Assembly: GCF_016086655.4 (NCBI RefSeq)
Contig: NC_052134.2
Span: forward strand, 37,695,971-37,759,970
DNA length: 64,000 bases
Reading direction: 5' to 3'
From: Lepeophtheirus salmonis
Taxonomy: Eukaryota; Arthropoda; Copepoda; Siphonostomatoida; Caligidae
Below, one piece after another: positions 37,488 through 47,985 of the stretch. Each line of letters starts with the position of its first letter. Position 1 is the stretch's first letter. The notes below the pieces were generated by a model. That model saw only the letters and a list, made by a program, of their open reading frames with translations. It had not been told where the DNA came from and did no database searches. A program made the translations under genes and the position numbers.

Positions 37488-37991
37488 TCATCTCATGGAC
37501 AAAAACAAAAACGTGAAAATGAGGAGTATCCTCCAACTACTCCGCAATGCAGGGGACTCGGAAGATCCATGAATCTCATTTTCCGTAACATCAATACTAC
37601 TCTCAGATGAAGTCGAGGTGGAACCCTTCTCCAACTCCACCACAATCTTCTCTGTGCACAGTTCATCCATATTATTTTTGATTGTAGGGCAGTCGTAGTC
37701 CTCAGAGCCGTCACAAAAGCAGGACTCTAGTTTTGCAGCGGCTTGTTGTCGTTTAAGGATGGAAATGGAGTTCTTGCATCGAGGTGAGCATTTCTTTCCT
37801 TTGAACATGGAGGTACAAAAGATGTGATAGTAGTCAAGTGCGGCAGCACAGGAAGGATCTGCAGAGCAAATCCATGTTGCAGCTGAGCATGAAACGATTG
37901 TGTCCATCCGAGTAGCATATTTGACCTCATCCTCGCAAATGGAGAGAGACTCCTTTGTTTTGAGGCAGGATTTATCTCCAGAGCAATTACA
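37488..37991 (-). CDS. Gas1: GAS1-like gene, exon 3 (terminal)
   Basis: Begins CNCSGDKSC after a T-rich tract and ACAG, completing repeat 1. It then holds all of repeat 2 (SCSAATWIC, PSCAAALDYYHIFC, KKCSPRC, SCFCDG), the S/T-rich linker and the hydrophobic tail, with TGA at 37490-37488. Confidence 0.9.
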   Translation of the reverse strand, partial: CNCSGDKSCLKTKESLSICEDEVKYATRMDTIVSCSAATWICSADPSCAAALDYYHIFCTSMFKGKKCSPRCKNSISILKRQQAAAKLESCFCDGSEDYDCPTIKNNMDELCTEKIVVELEKGSTSTSSESSIDVTENEIHGSSESPALRSSWRILLIFTFLFLSMR

Positions 37992-40465
37992 CTGTAAAAA
38001 AAAATGTGTAAAATGAGTTTTGACACGCAAAGGATATTTTATTTTTGTTTTATTTAAGAGTAATTAAGGGGAAAAGGGGTGGACAGCTATCAAATGTTGG
38101 TTGATAAGAAAATCTTTTTTTTTTAGAGAAAACCCCCAGATTAAAATATAATGGCCGTAGATTGATGGAGTTTTCTTCTTCAAGTTACTATCTTGCATGG
38201 TTTACACAGATCATGACAATAAAGACATAATAACCCATCAGGTTAATACTTAAATGTATCTTATCTCTTATCAAAAATACGTTGAAATAAAAATATCACA
38301 ATCTTTTAATAGAAATTAAGTATTAGAGTATTGGTACTTGTTGAACAGAAATTCATGATATAATACGTATATCAGTATAAATACGGACCTCAAGTTCAAA
38401 TAACCATTGAATACCCAATGTGATATGATAACATCTATTTTCAATTTACATTTATACGTTCACACGAAGTAGGGATCTTATATGTAAGTACATACAGACG
38501 TATGTACTTACAAAGGCAAAGGTAAAAAAAGCAAAGATCCCATTCAAAGATTAGAGAACCAAGTCTTTGAAAACTTTAAAAAAGACGGAATAGAAACCGA
38601 GACGGGGGAAAATTAGTTTCTTTTCTATAAAATCACGATTATGGCTTTAACAATGGGGACTCTAATCAAATTAATTCTCCACATAGCCTATGATGATGGT
38701 TTATAACCATGACTAAAGATGAGCGCGTTTCATACATCGTATAAACTATATATATATAGTTCATCCATCAAACTCGAGATGGCGCATCATGTCAACTCGG
38801 TGGTCTTTTGTTTATTATGCTCAAAGAAAGAAAGAGAACAATTCAAAGAGCATTCACTAAAAAAATAAACTTTAAGCCCCATGTCCAAGAAACGAGGTCA
38901 TTTAAAATATGAGCGAACCATAAAAACTGTAACTCCGAATCCTTTTTAATTGTTTAAATGCTTGGGACATATTATGCAAATTTGGTAGGGATGTACGAGT
39001 ATTATTGAAGCTTAGGTTAGTATCACAATGTGTGGTCCTACCAATGGTGGTATTACATACGAAAAAGTAAGAAAACTACACAGAGCATATATTTAAGTCC
39101 TATGTTTCAAAAAGCAGGATGATTTCATTGTCGCTTAACGAACGAAATGAAACGAATACGGAATAAAACTATTTATATACAAGCATTTCAAAAACTCTGG
39201 TTTTTTAAAAATTAAAGTTTTATTTATTGGAATTTTTGCCTTCGATAAATTTGACTTTGTCATAAATCTAGTTAACAATTAAGGTATTAATTATTATAAT
39301 TATACTTTCTTTACTAGATTTTCTATAGTATGTTCTGATGACTATCTTCTTTTTTTTCCACTATCATAAATTGTATTACTGGTTCTAAAAAATTTAACGA
39401 TTGAGTTGTATAAATAAATTTCAGACTCAATTCGGTCATAAACTGTCTATATATACTGTAAAGACGTTTATCTATCGAGGAAAATAAATGATATTTTTTT
39501 AACTTTTTATTTTTCATGGATAAACTAAAATTGAATACCTGTCTTTAAGAAGTAGGTACAATTTAATGTCTTTATTATATAAAGTTGTATTTTTTTATGG
39601 ATTTGTATATATTTGATCTAAAAAAATATAAAATGAAATAAAATAGATTTAATCCCGTGCCAGATATTCGTATTTGATCATATAAAGAGAATATGATAGG
39701 AGGGAAGGAGGGGTAGAATTAACCACAAAAGAAATTAAGAGAACAAAAAGATTTCTTGAACAAAACAACAGCTCAAAAGAAGAAAAATACATTGGTTTTC
39801 CACCAAAAAAACATGATAAATGATGGTTCATAATCACGTTAATGTCTCAATTACAAAAATAAAAAAAACACAAATAACTACATTTACTATAGGTATGTTT
39901 AAATACAAAAAAACCGAACTCACCTTCATTAATCGACTCCCCTCGGGAGTTGATGCCAAACTAATCAGTGCGTGTCGGCAATGTCGATTACAAGTTCGAG
40001 CTCTTGCATTCCCTTTCACTAAATCCGAACATCCCAAAAAGTAACTTTGAAGTGCTAGTCCACATCCAGCTCTATAGGCACACTGGACCTGAGCTGAAGC
40101 ACAAGTTACACTCTCTGCGGGAGGCTGTGGAATACCAGAGTAATTGGCATATAACTGTGGAACAAGCCTTGGTTTTGGAGCATGGATCTGTTCGTCCTCT
40201 TGAAGAATTTTTATCTCTTGGATGGTTTGCGTATTGGAGTCCTTTGGGTCGAATAGGATCTCTTGGAACTTGATGTGATAACGAGATTCGTCATAGTGTC
40301 TTTGTTGGCGTACATGAGCTGTATCTTGAGATACAATGCAAAGAACACTGTTCAGAAGGATCAGAAATCTGTAAGATAAAAAGGATTAGTACTGACTTAT
40401 TTTTGAAGGAGATCCTCATAAGTATGACACAAGTTCACTTACATTTCCAAAAACATGGATGACAT
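37488..40465 (-). CDS. Gas1: GAS1-like GDNF-receptor-domain protein, three exons
   Basis: A 323-residue protein joined from exons 40465-40443, 40368-39924 and 37991-37488. It starts with a signal peptide (MSSMFLEI plus FLILLNSVLCIVS). Two repeats have the same ten-cysteine plan. The first has cysteines at 97, 104, 110, 121, 134, 138, 157, 159, 165 and 175. The second has cysteines at 191, 198, 204, 215, 224, 228, 247, 249, 257 and 268. This is the GDNF receptor/GAS1 domain, known in co-receptors that act at the cell surface (GAS1 binds Hedgehog ligands; GFR-alpha binds GDNF-family ligands). An S/T-rich linker and a hydrophobic tail (WRILLIFTFLFLS) near the end fit a GPI anchor. Two repeats and about 320 residues fit GAS1 better than three-repeat GFR-alpha. 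Unlike vertebrate GAS1, as I recall it, the gene has introns. ATTAAA at about 37351-37356 on the minus strand may be a poly-A signal. Confidence 0.85.
37992..39923 (-). other. GAS1-like gene, intron 2
   Basis: A 1932-base phase-0 intron (GTGAGT...TTTTTTTTACAG) that interrupts repeat 1 between its sixth and seventh cysteines. It is AT-rich, without a recognised repeat or nested gene. A palindromic ACATACAGACGTATGTACTTAC-type patch lies near 38485-38510. Confidence 0.7.
39924..40368 (-). CDS. Gas1: GAS1-like gene, exon 2
   Basis: Follows TTATCTTACAG and ends LMK before GTGAGT (phase 0). It holds the rest of the signal peptide, a charged linker (residues about 22-95) and the first six cysteines of repeat 1 (TCASAQVQC, AGCG, GCSD, TCNRHC). 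The plus-strand frame at 39968-40273 is a shadow. Confidence 0.85.
40443..40465 (-). CDS. Gas1: GAS1-like gene, exon 1 (start codon, signal peptide)
   Basis: ATGTCATCCATGTTTTTGG then AAAT, followed by GTAAGT. It gives seven codons plus two bases (phase 2). The next exon supplies the rest of the hydrophobic core, which supports this start. A second in-frame ATG (codon 4) is an alternative start. The intron is 74 bases (40369-40442). Confidence 0.75.
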
Positions 40466-43066
40466 TTTTTAGATCACTTAAAAGAACAAAAAGATATATC
40501 AATATGTTGAGAAAGAGAGAGAGGAAAAAAATATGTGCGATCCCCTCCTTTCAGAACTCAAAGTCAAACTGTATTAACAGCGGGAATGAATTATCGTTCA
40601 GGATGAATTTTTGAGCGCCGTGTGCGCTCAATGTACGCATACGTTTGTCTCCCCTCGTATTTCCAAATGAACCTTATAAAGGATGAGATGTAGTTGTAGA
40701 TATTGTATTGATGGTGAAGAAAACAACAATAATTGTAATTAAAATTAACACGCGAACCCCCATTGTTTTGCATGTTAATTCCAATTTTGGACAACTTACT
40801 AATTATTGATCAGATAATAGAAAAAAAAGGAATATGTAATATATATTCCCCCATCGAAGAAGGTATAATTGATTTGTTACACCAATATTAGATCTTGTTG
40901 CAAAACTGAACGTTGTTCAGAGTGTTATTATTCATTTTGTAACCCTACATATATTCAAAAACAGGCCCTGGTCCCTCCTACAAAAATTATGTGCAGGTTG
41001 ACCAACTTGAAATTACATTTTTATTTATTATTTCTGAAATTTAATAATGCCTTTTTTTTATGTAACCCTAAAATTTGAAATTTAATAATGACTTATTTTT
41101 TTATGAAAGTTTAAAATTTGAAAATCATTGTATTTTTTTTTCTTTTTACAAAGAAAGAAACAATGTATTTAATTTTGTTGACACTATCCTATCCCTCAAG
41201 AGTTGACTCCGGTCTGGAAGCACATTTAAAAATAAACGAATGTTAAGCACAATAATTTAAAATGTAGTTCGAATTCTGCAGGTAGAATAAAGTTTAAATA
41301 ATTTTTATATTACATAAATTACTGTTAGAGCCATAAGCATTGTTTGGATTGACACGGCCTTCTTATGCTCCATTGTTATGGCACTGTGTAGATACAGAAT
41401 CGACAAACATATTTTTGTGAGCAAAGATACATTTCGAAAAGTTTTATCGTTAGTTATAATTTGTCAAAATCCACGACTCGATTGGCAGTTCAAAATCAAT
41501 AATTTGGTCAAATTTCTAATACCTTTGCTGTATAAAAGATATATCTGGCTAATCAAAGCATATGTTTATTTGATTATTCCATCAAAATGAAATTGAATAT
41601 GAACAATCAATCATTAAATACAAAACAAGAAAATGAAATTGTGACAGAATAAAGACTGCACATTAAAAAATAAATACGGTTTATCACTTTATTGCTATAG
41701 CCTATTGTCATCAAAATCTAGGTCAGGATAAACTAATACCTCCATTTTTTTATACGAGCAGCTTTATGTAATAAATATACAAGAAGCTAAATTCATTTTA
41801 GGGATAGATTTGGAGTATTTTTATTTATTTATGGAAGTAGATAGACACGAGTATTTTAAAACTCACGAATATTTTTTTCTTAATATATATGCCCTAAATT
41901 GTAACTACGCCATTGATAAGGGATGAACTCAGTGCCACAATAGGGAGTGGCATTAACCCTTTACTTTTTGAAAGACAATAAGAATAAAAAGTTATGTGAT
42001 TATGTTCCCATCAATATAAGGCGCCATTTCTATAAAACTTCCCGCCCACTTTTAAATTGGCACTGGAGACAAACAATTTATTAAATGTGACGTAATCTTA
42101 AGTATGCTTTACGTAGTATTCCAGACAGATGATGACTACATACTTCCTTTCCTTAGCTATCACCTGTAAGTTATACATAAGTATTCATATAAAAGGGGAA
42201 AAATTCGAAATTATCCATCAATCTACTTGTAGATATATAACAAATACCCGGTAAAAAACCTTTGTATTTTTTTAAATTTTACTTGTCAACGAGCAATTAC
42301 TGGCAGGGTTTGAATTTTTGATGTAATATGCATGTATTTTTTTAGATTGATGTTACGGTTAGAGTCCATGGGTACAAATATTATCCGGAGTCATCTTTAA
42401 TTTATTTGAATGAGTGCTTAGATTTTTTTGATATAATTAAAAGTCATTTAAGGTATATTTTAGATCCTTTTCAACTCATATAATTATGTTCAATACGTTT
42501 CCATCTAATTACAAAAAAGATGTTATAAAAACATCACCTCAAATGTATTATTAAAATTAAAATAAATGTTTATGGTATGAAATACAACATTTCTGAAACA
42601 TTTCAATCCTTGGCTCAATGTAAATATATTATAAAATCTGATATAGTCCTTATTTTCACTACTAAATGGACTTTATTATATAGGGATTTAACTAAACGCT
42701 TAATTGATCCACAATGGTTTTATAACAAACTAAACGATAATTCAAAGTTCCATCCATCTTATTATAATAATCATTATTGATAAACATCTCTAAAGATAAT
42801 ACAAAACTCTTTTTTATGATAACATCAAATAACAAAATATTCAAAAGATTTTCGTTTTTATCTCGTTACAACCCTCTTGTATCTACATATTATTACTCAT
42901 AAGAGACAAAAGAAAACTTTATAAGCGTTATTTATGAGAGCCCATCATTTATTATGTTGGAAAAAAAATTATGAGTTCATCTAGAATGTATCGTTAACTT
43001 CTCTATAGATGAATAAATGTACTGCTATGATCGTCATACATATAATACGATTTTACCTCATTAACA
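40466..43066. other. Region upstream of the GAS1-like gene
   Basis: This is the 5' flank of the minus-strand gene followed by intergenic DNA. No TATA box or CpG-rich segment stands out. AT-rich open frames (e.g. 41378-41590 and 42577-42780) have no family motif. Confidence 0.45.
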
Positions 43067-43200
43067 CTAAAGTTTACACCGTATTTTCCTCTCAGCTGTC
43101 GATTTAACTTCTTCTTTTTCCTTATCAGTGTTTTGAATGTTGATTGGTTGAATTCAAATTAGCTCTTGTTAATCCGGGAACAATTCCCAACAATTATGTC
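43067..43200 (+). repeat. Dispersed repeat E, copy 2
   Basis: Aligns with 33003-33135 (GTTTACACCGTATTTTCCTC, TCAGCTGTCGATTT, TTGATTGGTTGAATTC). It ends about 110 bp before a Tc1-like element. Confidence 0.6.
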
Positions 43201-43308
43201 ATAATAATTCCATAATATGCAAAAAATTTGGGATCTTTTCCCCGCTTCTTTTAGGAAGAAAAGTTGCGGGATACAATAAAGGTAACGACGTGATAAACCA
43301 AATACTTA

Positions 43309-44333
43309 CAGTTGAGCCCAAAGGTATTCGTACCCTTTCAATATTTACCATATTTCTACCAGAAATCTTTAACAATTGTTTTTCATTTTCTTTTTAGTAA
43401 TTTTTTGATAATATTTAATAGTTGAGACTAAAAATATCAACTTGGAATAGAAAATATTTTTTTATGGCTCGAGAACAATTTTTGCTTGTTTCAAAAGTAT
43501 TCATACACCTCCAAAAAGGTATAAATAAGAAATACATTTTCTGGGTTTTTTTTTTTTTCATGGTAAAATCTGGAAAAATCAAATATATCTACAAAGTGCT
43601 CGAGAAATCAAGAATTTCCTCGAACTATCTTCTTATAAAAGTATGATTAGCCAATTTAGTGATTCAGTCTTATTCAACATAATCGAGACCAAGGAATACA
43701 GTGAGGACATCCGCTAGTGTGTGGTCAATTTCCATAATCAAGGTGACAGCTACAAAGACATTTCGAGAATCTTGATATGAATCTGCATCAATCATAAAAA
43801 ATGTTTAAGCTAGGAACACAATAGTGTTTCGAGCAAAACAATGACCCAAAGCACTCATCCAAAAAAGTTTAAGAATGGCTCAATAAACATAAGATTAGGG
43901 TCATAGACAAGTCATCCCAAATCCTAACCTTAACCCTATTGAGAATCGATGGACTACACTGAAATAGCAATGTGGAAAAGACATCCAACAAATGTCGATG
44001 ACCTTTAGAGATTATGTCAAGAAGAGTTGGCCAAAAAAATCGATCTCAGTGTTTGCCTCAATTTGTTAGGGACTTATCCTAAGCGTAATCAATATTTGAA
44101 GAAACCAGAGGCCAAGTCACAAAGTATTGAGTCATTTTGCTCTTTGGGTATGAATACTTATGAAAAAGTCAAAAATTATATTTTGTTTATTTACTCCGAA
44201 AAAGGATATTTTAATTAAGAGTAGTTTTTGATTAACTAGGGATATTCTGAATGAGTTTGTTGATCCAACATGAATATATAATTATGTTTTCTTTGAATTT
44301 TTGTGGTGGTACGAATAGTTTTGGGCTCAACTC
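43309..44333 (+). mobile_element. Defective Tc1-clade element with TA flanks
   Basis: Left end CAGTTGAGCCCAAAGGTATT and reverse-complemented right end GAGTTGAGCCCAAAACTATT, both continuing CGTACC, match at 23 of the first 26 bases. TA lies at 43307-43308 and 44334-44335. It is 1025 bp long. This type of end is unlike those of the other Tc1/mariner copies here, so it is a separate family. Confidence 0.85.
43684..44170 (+). pseudogene. Tc1-clade (DDE) transposase, internally deleted
   Basis: The N-terminal HTH region reads TKEYSEDIR, stop, VVNFHNQGDSYKDISRIL. After a deletion come FEQNNDPKHSSKKV and EWLNKHKIRVIDKSSQ (second catalytic aspartate box, QDNDPKH type). A frame change leads to NPNLNPIENRW, which holds the catalytic glutamate of the DDE triad (NPIEN), followed by a degraded C-terminus LAKKIDLSVCLNLLGTYPKR. 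Stops and frameshifts make it inactive. The DDE signature separates it from the aspartate-type copies elsewhere in the window. Confidence 0.85.
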
Positions 44334-44599
44334 TATATAATACAAATATAATGAATAATCATATATAACGTTAAGAATAGTCACGTCAGAGCTGCAAATA
44401 GAATTCCTAAAACTGGGAAGGGGGACATTTATTTTTGTTTATAATATCAGATCAGCTTTTTTCGAAAATAAATTATTGATATTTTATAAAATGATATTAA
44501 AATAATTTCAGTTTTTTTACGTACTTTAAAAATTTTCTTATGAATAAATTTTTTTTCTCCATCTATCTATTTTTTTATAAGGATCCCTTTTCTTTATAT

Positions 44600-44695
44600 C
44601 TTATACTAGTGGGAATAATGGGTATTTCTCGGAGTTATTAGGGGTCGACAACAGACAGACAGACCAACTTTGCTTTATTAAGATAGATATACCAA
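44600..44695 (+). repeat. Short copy of composite repeat D head
   Basis: ATACTAGTGGGAATAATGGG, TTCTCGGAGTTATTAGG and ACAGACAGACAGACCAACTT then TGCTTTATTAAGATAGAT. Head words are shared with 26157 and 33640. A similar ACAGACAGACAAATTTTGCT then ATATAGATT occurs at 62801-62836, and GACAAACTTTGCTTTATT at 26837. Confidence 0.5.
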
Positions 44696-44860
44696 GTTTT
44701 AAAAAAATTATAAGTATTTTAAAAAAGTATAATAATATAAAATTATTAAAAATTGCAAACACAGACAGTAAACTTCTACACTCTCTAATTATTGTTACAT
44801 ACTATCAACTCTTTAGAATTCATTGTATAACTACACTCAAAACTGATACTGAAGTGAAGT

Positions 44861-45124
44861 GGCTGAAGCCCCTAGAAAAAATTAAATAATTTGTTTATTT
44901 TTCCAAAAAATGTAATTTTTTGCAGACAACTGTGGATTTTGGAAATCTTTTCGCAATTTTTTTTTTTTTTTCAATAACTGTGAATTTTTGAAATTGTTTC
45001 CGAAAAAATTTAGTGGTTAAAAAATTAATTTTTCAATTTTCTTTTTTTCACAAAAAGTTAATTTAAAAAATAATTCAAAAATAATCCCCCCCAAAAAAAA
45101 AATGTAATCCTTCGGAAGACCCTG
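44861..45124 (+). repeat. AT-rich modular repeat F, copy 2
   Basis: Starts GGCTGAAGCCCCTAG, continues with CAACTGTGGATTTTGGAAAT and TTTGAAATTGTTTCC words, and ends GTAATCCTTCGGAAGACCCTG. It begins within 170 bp of the short composite-repeat copy. Confidence 0.5.
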
Positions 45125-46184
45125 AACTTTGAATTATTAATATACGTAGATTAAAAACATTAAAATCTGGTAAAAACAGATCCATCTGGCCTCCCCCCTC
45201 ATACATACTAAGTCTAGGAACATAAAACTCTTGAAATCTGGTTTCTGAAAAACATTCCCACCCTTCCTTCAACGGTACCCATAAGTTACTTGATATATTT
45301 GTTTATTATGGATATGATTGTTTCTCTACTTCTGCTGGCCTGAGCACAGGTACTCCACATCATTACCTTTATTTTATCTCGCAATCCATCTACTAAAACG
45401 AAACTGTCCCAAAATCAGTAAGTAGTTTACAAAATCTTACCAACTATGGAATTACTATTTGATAATTATTGGAAATTGTTCACAACTATGGTAAGCAAAA
45501 ACTCATTTGATCTTTAATCAATCATTGTCCACTGAAATGGAGAAATTCAGTAGAAAAATCGAGAATTGGTCACAAAAAATCAATTATTATGGGAGTAAAA
45601 TAATACTCCATTTAAACCTTACAACCTAATTCACAAGTTTATTGTTGTATCTGAGAAAATCACTATGGGCGCCTAATATAATTTTATTTAAAAAATAAGA
45701 CAATTGGCCCAACCATTACCCGTTTTAGGGGGGGGCAAATTTTGAATTCATTGAATTTTAATCCTTTTCAAATAATATTTTTGATTTTGATATTTTTATT
45801 TACAAATATACTTTTGTTTTTTAATATTTTTGAATTATATATATTTAAATTTGATTTGCAACATTCGCTATTCGTCCCGTCCCACATCAAGCTGGATGTT
45901 TCATAAATTTAAAAATGAGTTCTTGGACACCCCAAGCAGAATATAAAAAGATGACATATCCATACTGAATACAATTATTTGAGTTTTACTTGTTCAAAAA
46001 TCTCAAACATATGAAAAAGCACCACCCAGACCCCTTAAAAATAGTATTACAAGTATAAATAAAGCTGAAAAAATATAACATAGGTTTGATGTTTTTTGTA
46101 TTTGGCAATCTGAACTGAGTTTTTTATATCTTTTACAAAGTTGTTATTATTATTATTTTATTCGTGAACAAAAAGAATTTATGT
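45125..46184. other. Non-coding stretch, nothing recognised
   Basis: AT-rich, with a G run near 45730. No exon or transposase signal. Confidence 0.45.
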
Positions 46185-46570
46185 ATAAAGTAACCACTTG
46201 TGAGTTGTGCGTGTGCTAATGAGTTATGGACTTACAATTATAACTTTGCAACAATTCCTTAGGGATACTCTCCGACTTTTTTGAGTAGGTATATACGAAT
46301 GTTTGATCAAATTTTGAAAATAATTGAATGTAGTAGAAAAGGAAGTTCCTACTCAGGAGTTAAATAATAATGACAACAGCTGGGGAAAAGAAAAACCCTT
46401 CTTTAGATTACCATTTCTAAAAAAAACGGTCGAGCTAAAAAATACATTAGATTTTATCACTACTTATAACTGTTTGCAGCTCATCTAATGAAACGTTATG
46501 AAAGCGAAGCTACTCTCCTCTACAACATTCTTCAAATTGACGGAATTATCATGTAGTTTTCGGTTTCTTT
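46185..46570 (+). repeat. Dispersed repeat B, copy 2
   Basis: Two modules: GTTAAATAATAATGACAACA (about 46361) and CTCATCTAATGAAACGTTATGA (about 46483) followed by AAATTGACGGAATTATCATG. The second module matches 2570-2660. The first matches 47876 and 53945. Confidence 0.4.
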
Positions 46571-47544
46571 CTTTTTTGCATACAGGCAGATCTTACTCTC
46601 TACAATTCTAAGTATTCATACTCCCATAACAATCCAAATGTTGGCAATGCCTTCATTTCAAATTTTGAACATTATTATTTATATAAAAAATATCATTTAT
46701 AATTTATTATCCGTGTATTTTAAATAACTTTGTGATCGATTAATAAAAATATGTTTTTGTGTTATTGCAATCATAACTAGACAAAAAATATGACAGGACT
46801 TTTCTACATGTACAGAAATAGTATGTGGTTGTCACATGTCTTAAAATGCTATTCACTTTATATGGAATTGTAACCCACTGTTTCTGCAGAGTTAAACAAA
46901 AAATAACCATATAGCCATTTTATTATAATGTGTGGCAATAAGTCCCATTCTATTACTTTTTTTCCAATACCATATGACAGATATTAGCATACCCCCAACT
47001 TCCGGAGGATTTAGAACAAACATGTTCATACACCTATATTTAAATTTAAGAACATCCGTGAATAGATACATCTGCCATTAGTGAAGTACTTACATTGTAA
47101 GTGGCAATTTGTAATTGATTTGTTAAAAATAGTTTGAGCTCGACACCTGAAAATATTTTCTATTTATAGACTTATGAAACTCAAATTGTATTTTCTCCAA
47201 ATAAATTAAATACTTTCAAATCATCATACTGCATATTATTAGAAGTAAACAAAAAATGAGATGTCAGCATTTAAATCTTTAACAGATATATTTTCTTTTT
47301 ATTAAAAAAGAGAGATAACATATATTAAAAATAGTTTTTTGAGGTTTACTCATACGACAAGAAAAACAAGGAGGAGGCATCGAGGATTCCATTGGCATTC
47401 TGCATGCATGGCCACAGGGCATTGTCTATGATTTTTCTTTTGGAAGAGGGGGGAGAGTGTACTTTTTTAAATTTCTTGCTATGGAGTTTCTTTCTTATAT
47501 CTTTTTTATTTATAATTTTTTTTTAATTTTTATAGTGATGCTAA

Positions 47545-47985
47545 TCAGAAACAAAAAAGAAACCAAAAATTAACATAGTAACCCTGTATATTAGAAGAAT
47601 GTATTGGAAGAGAGCAGCTTAGTTGGCATGGCGTTTCATTAGATCAGTTAAAAGCAGCGGCGAGGGGAGATGGAAATAATCATGGACATACGCAAGAATG
47701 ACTCAGGTTTCGATACTCAATTCCATTCTGAATCCATTAAGTACTTACAATAATAACTTCACAAGACATCCTCGGTGGCACTCTACGTTTTTTATGAGCA
47801 CATGAAAGTCTTAAATCTGGTTTCGTATACATCAATGATAGCTTGTATCTAGTAGAGAAGGATTTTACTCCTCAGAAGTTAAATAATAATGACGACAGCT
47901 TAGGAAAAGAAAAATTTCTTCTTCAGTTTGTCAACTAAAAAAAAAACGGACGAGCTAAGAAATGCTGCAGATTTTCATCAATAAT
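47545..47985 (-). repeat. Dispersed repeat B, copy 3
   Basis: GCATGGCGTTTCATTAGATC (about 47625) and AATCCATTAAGTACTTAC (about 47732) are the reverse of the 2440-2670 landmarks. GTTAAATAATAATGACGACA follows at about 47876. Confidence 0.5.

Noticed and set aside
39968..40273. 101-codon plus-strand frame
   Set aside because: Shadow of GAS1-like exon 2 on the other strand, whose cysteine pattern and splice sites are convincing.
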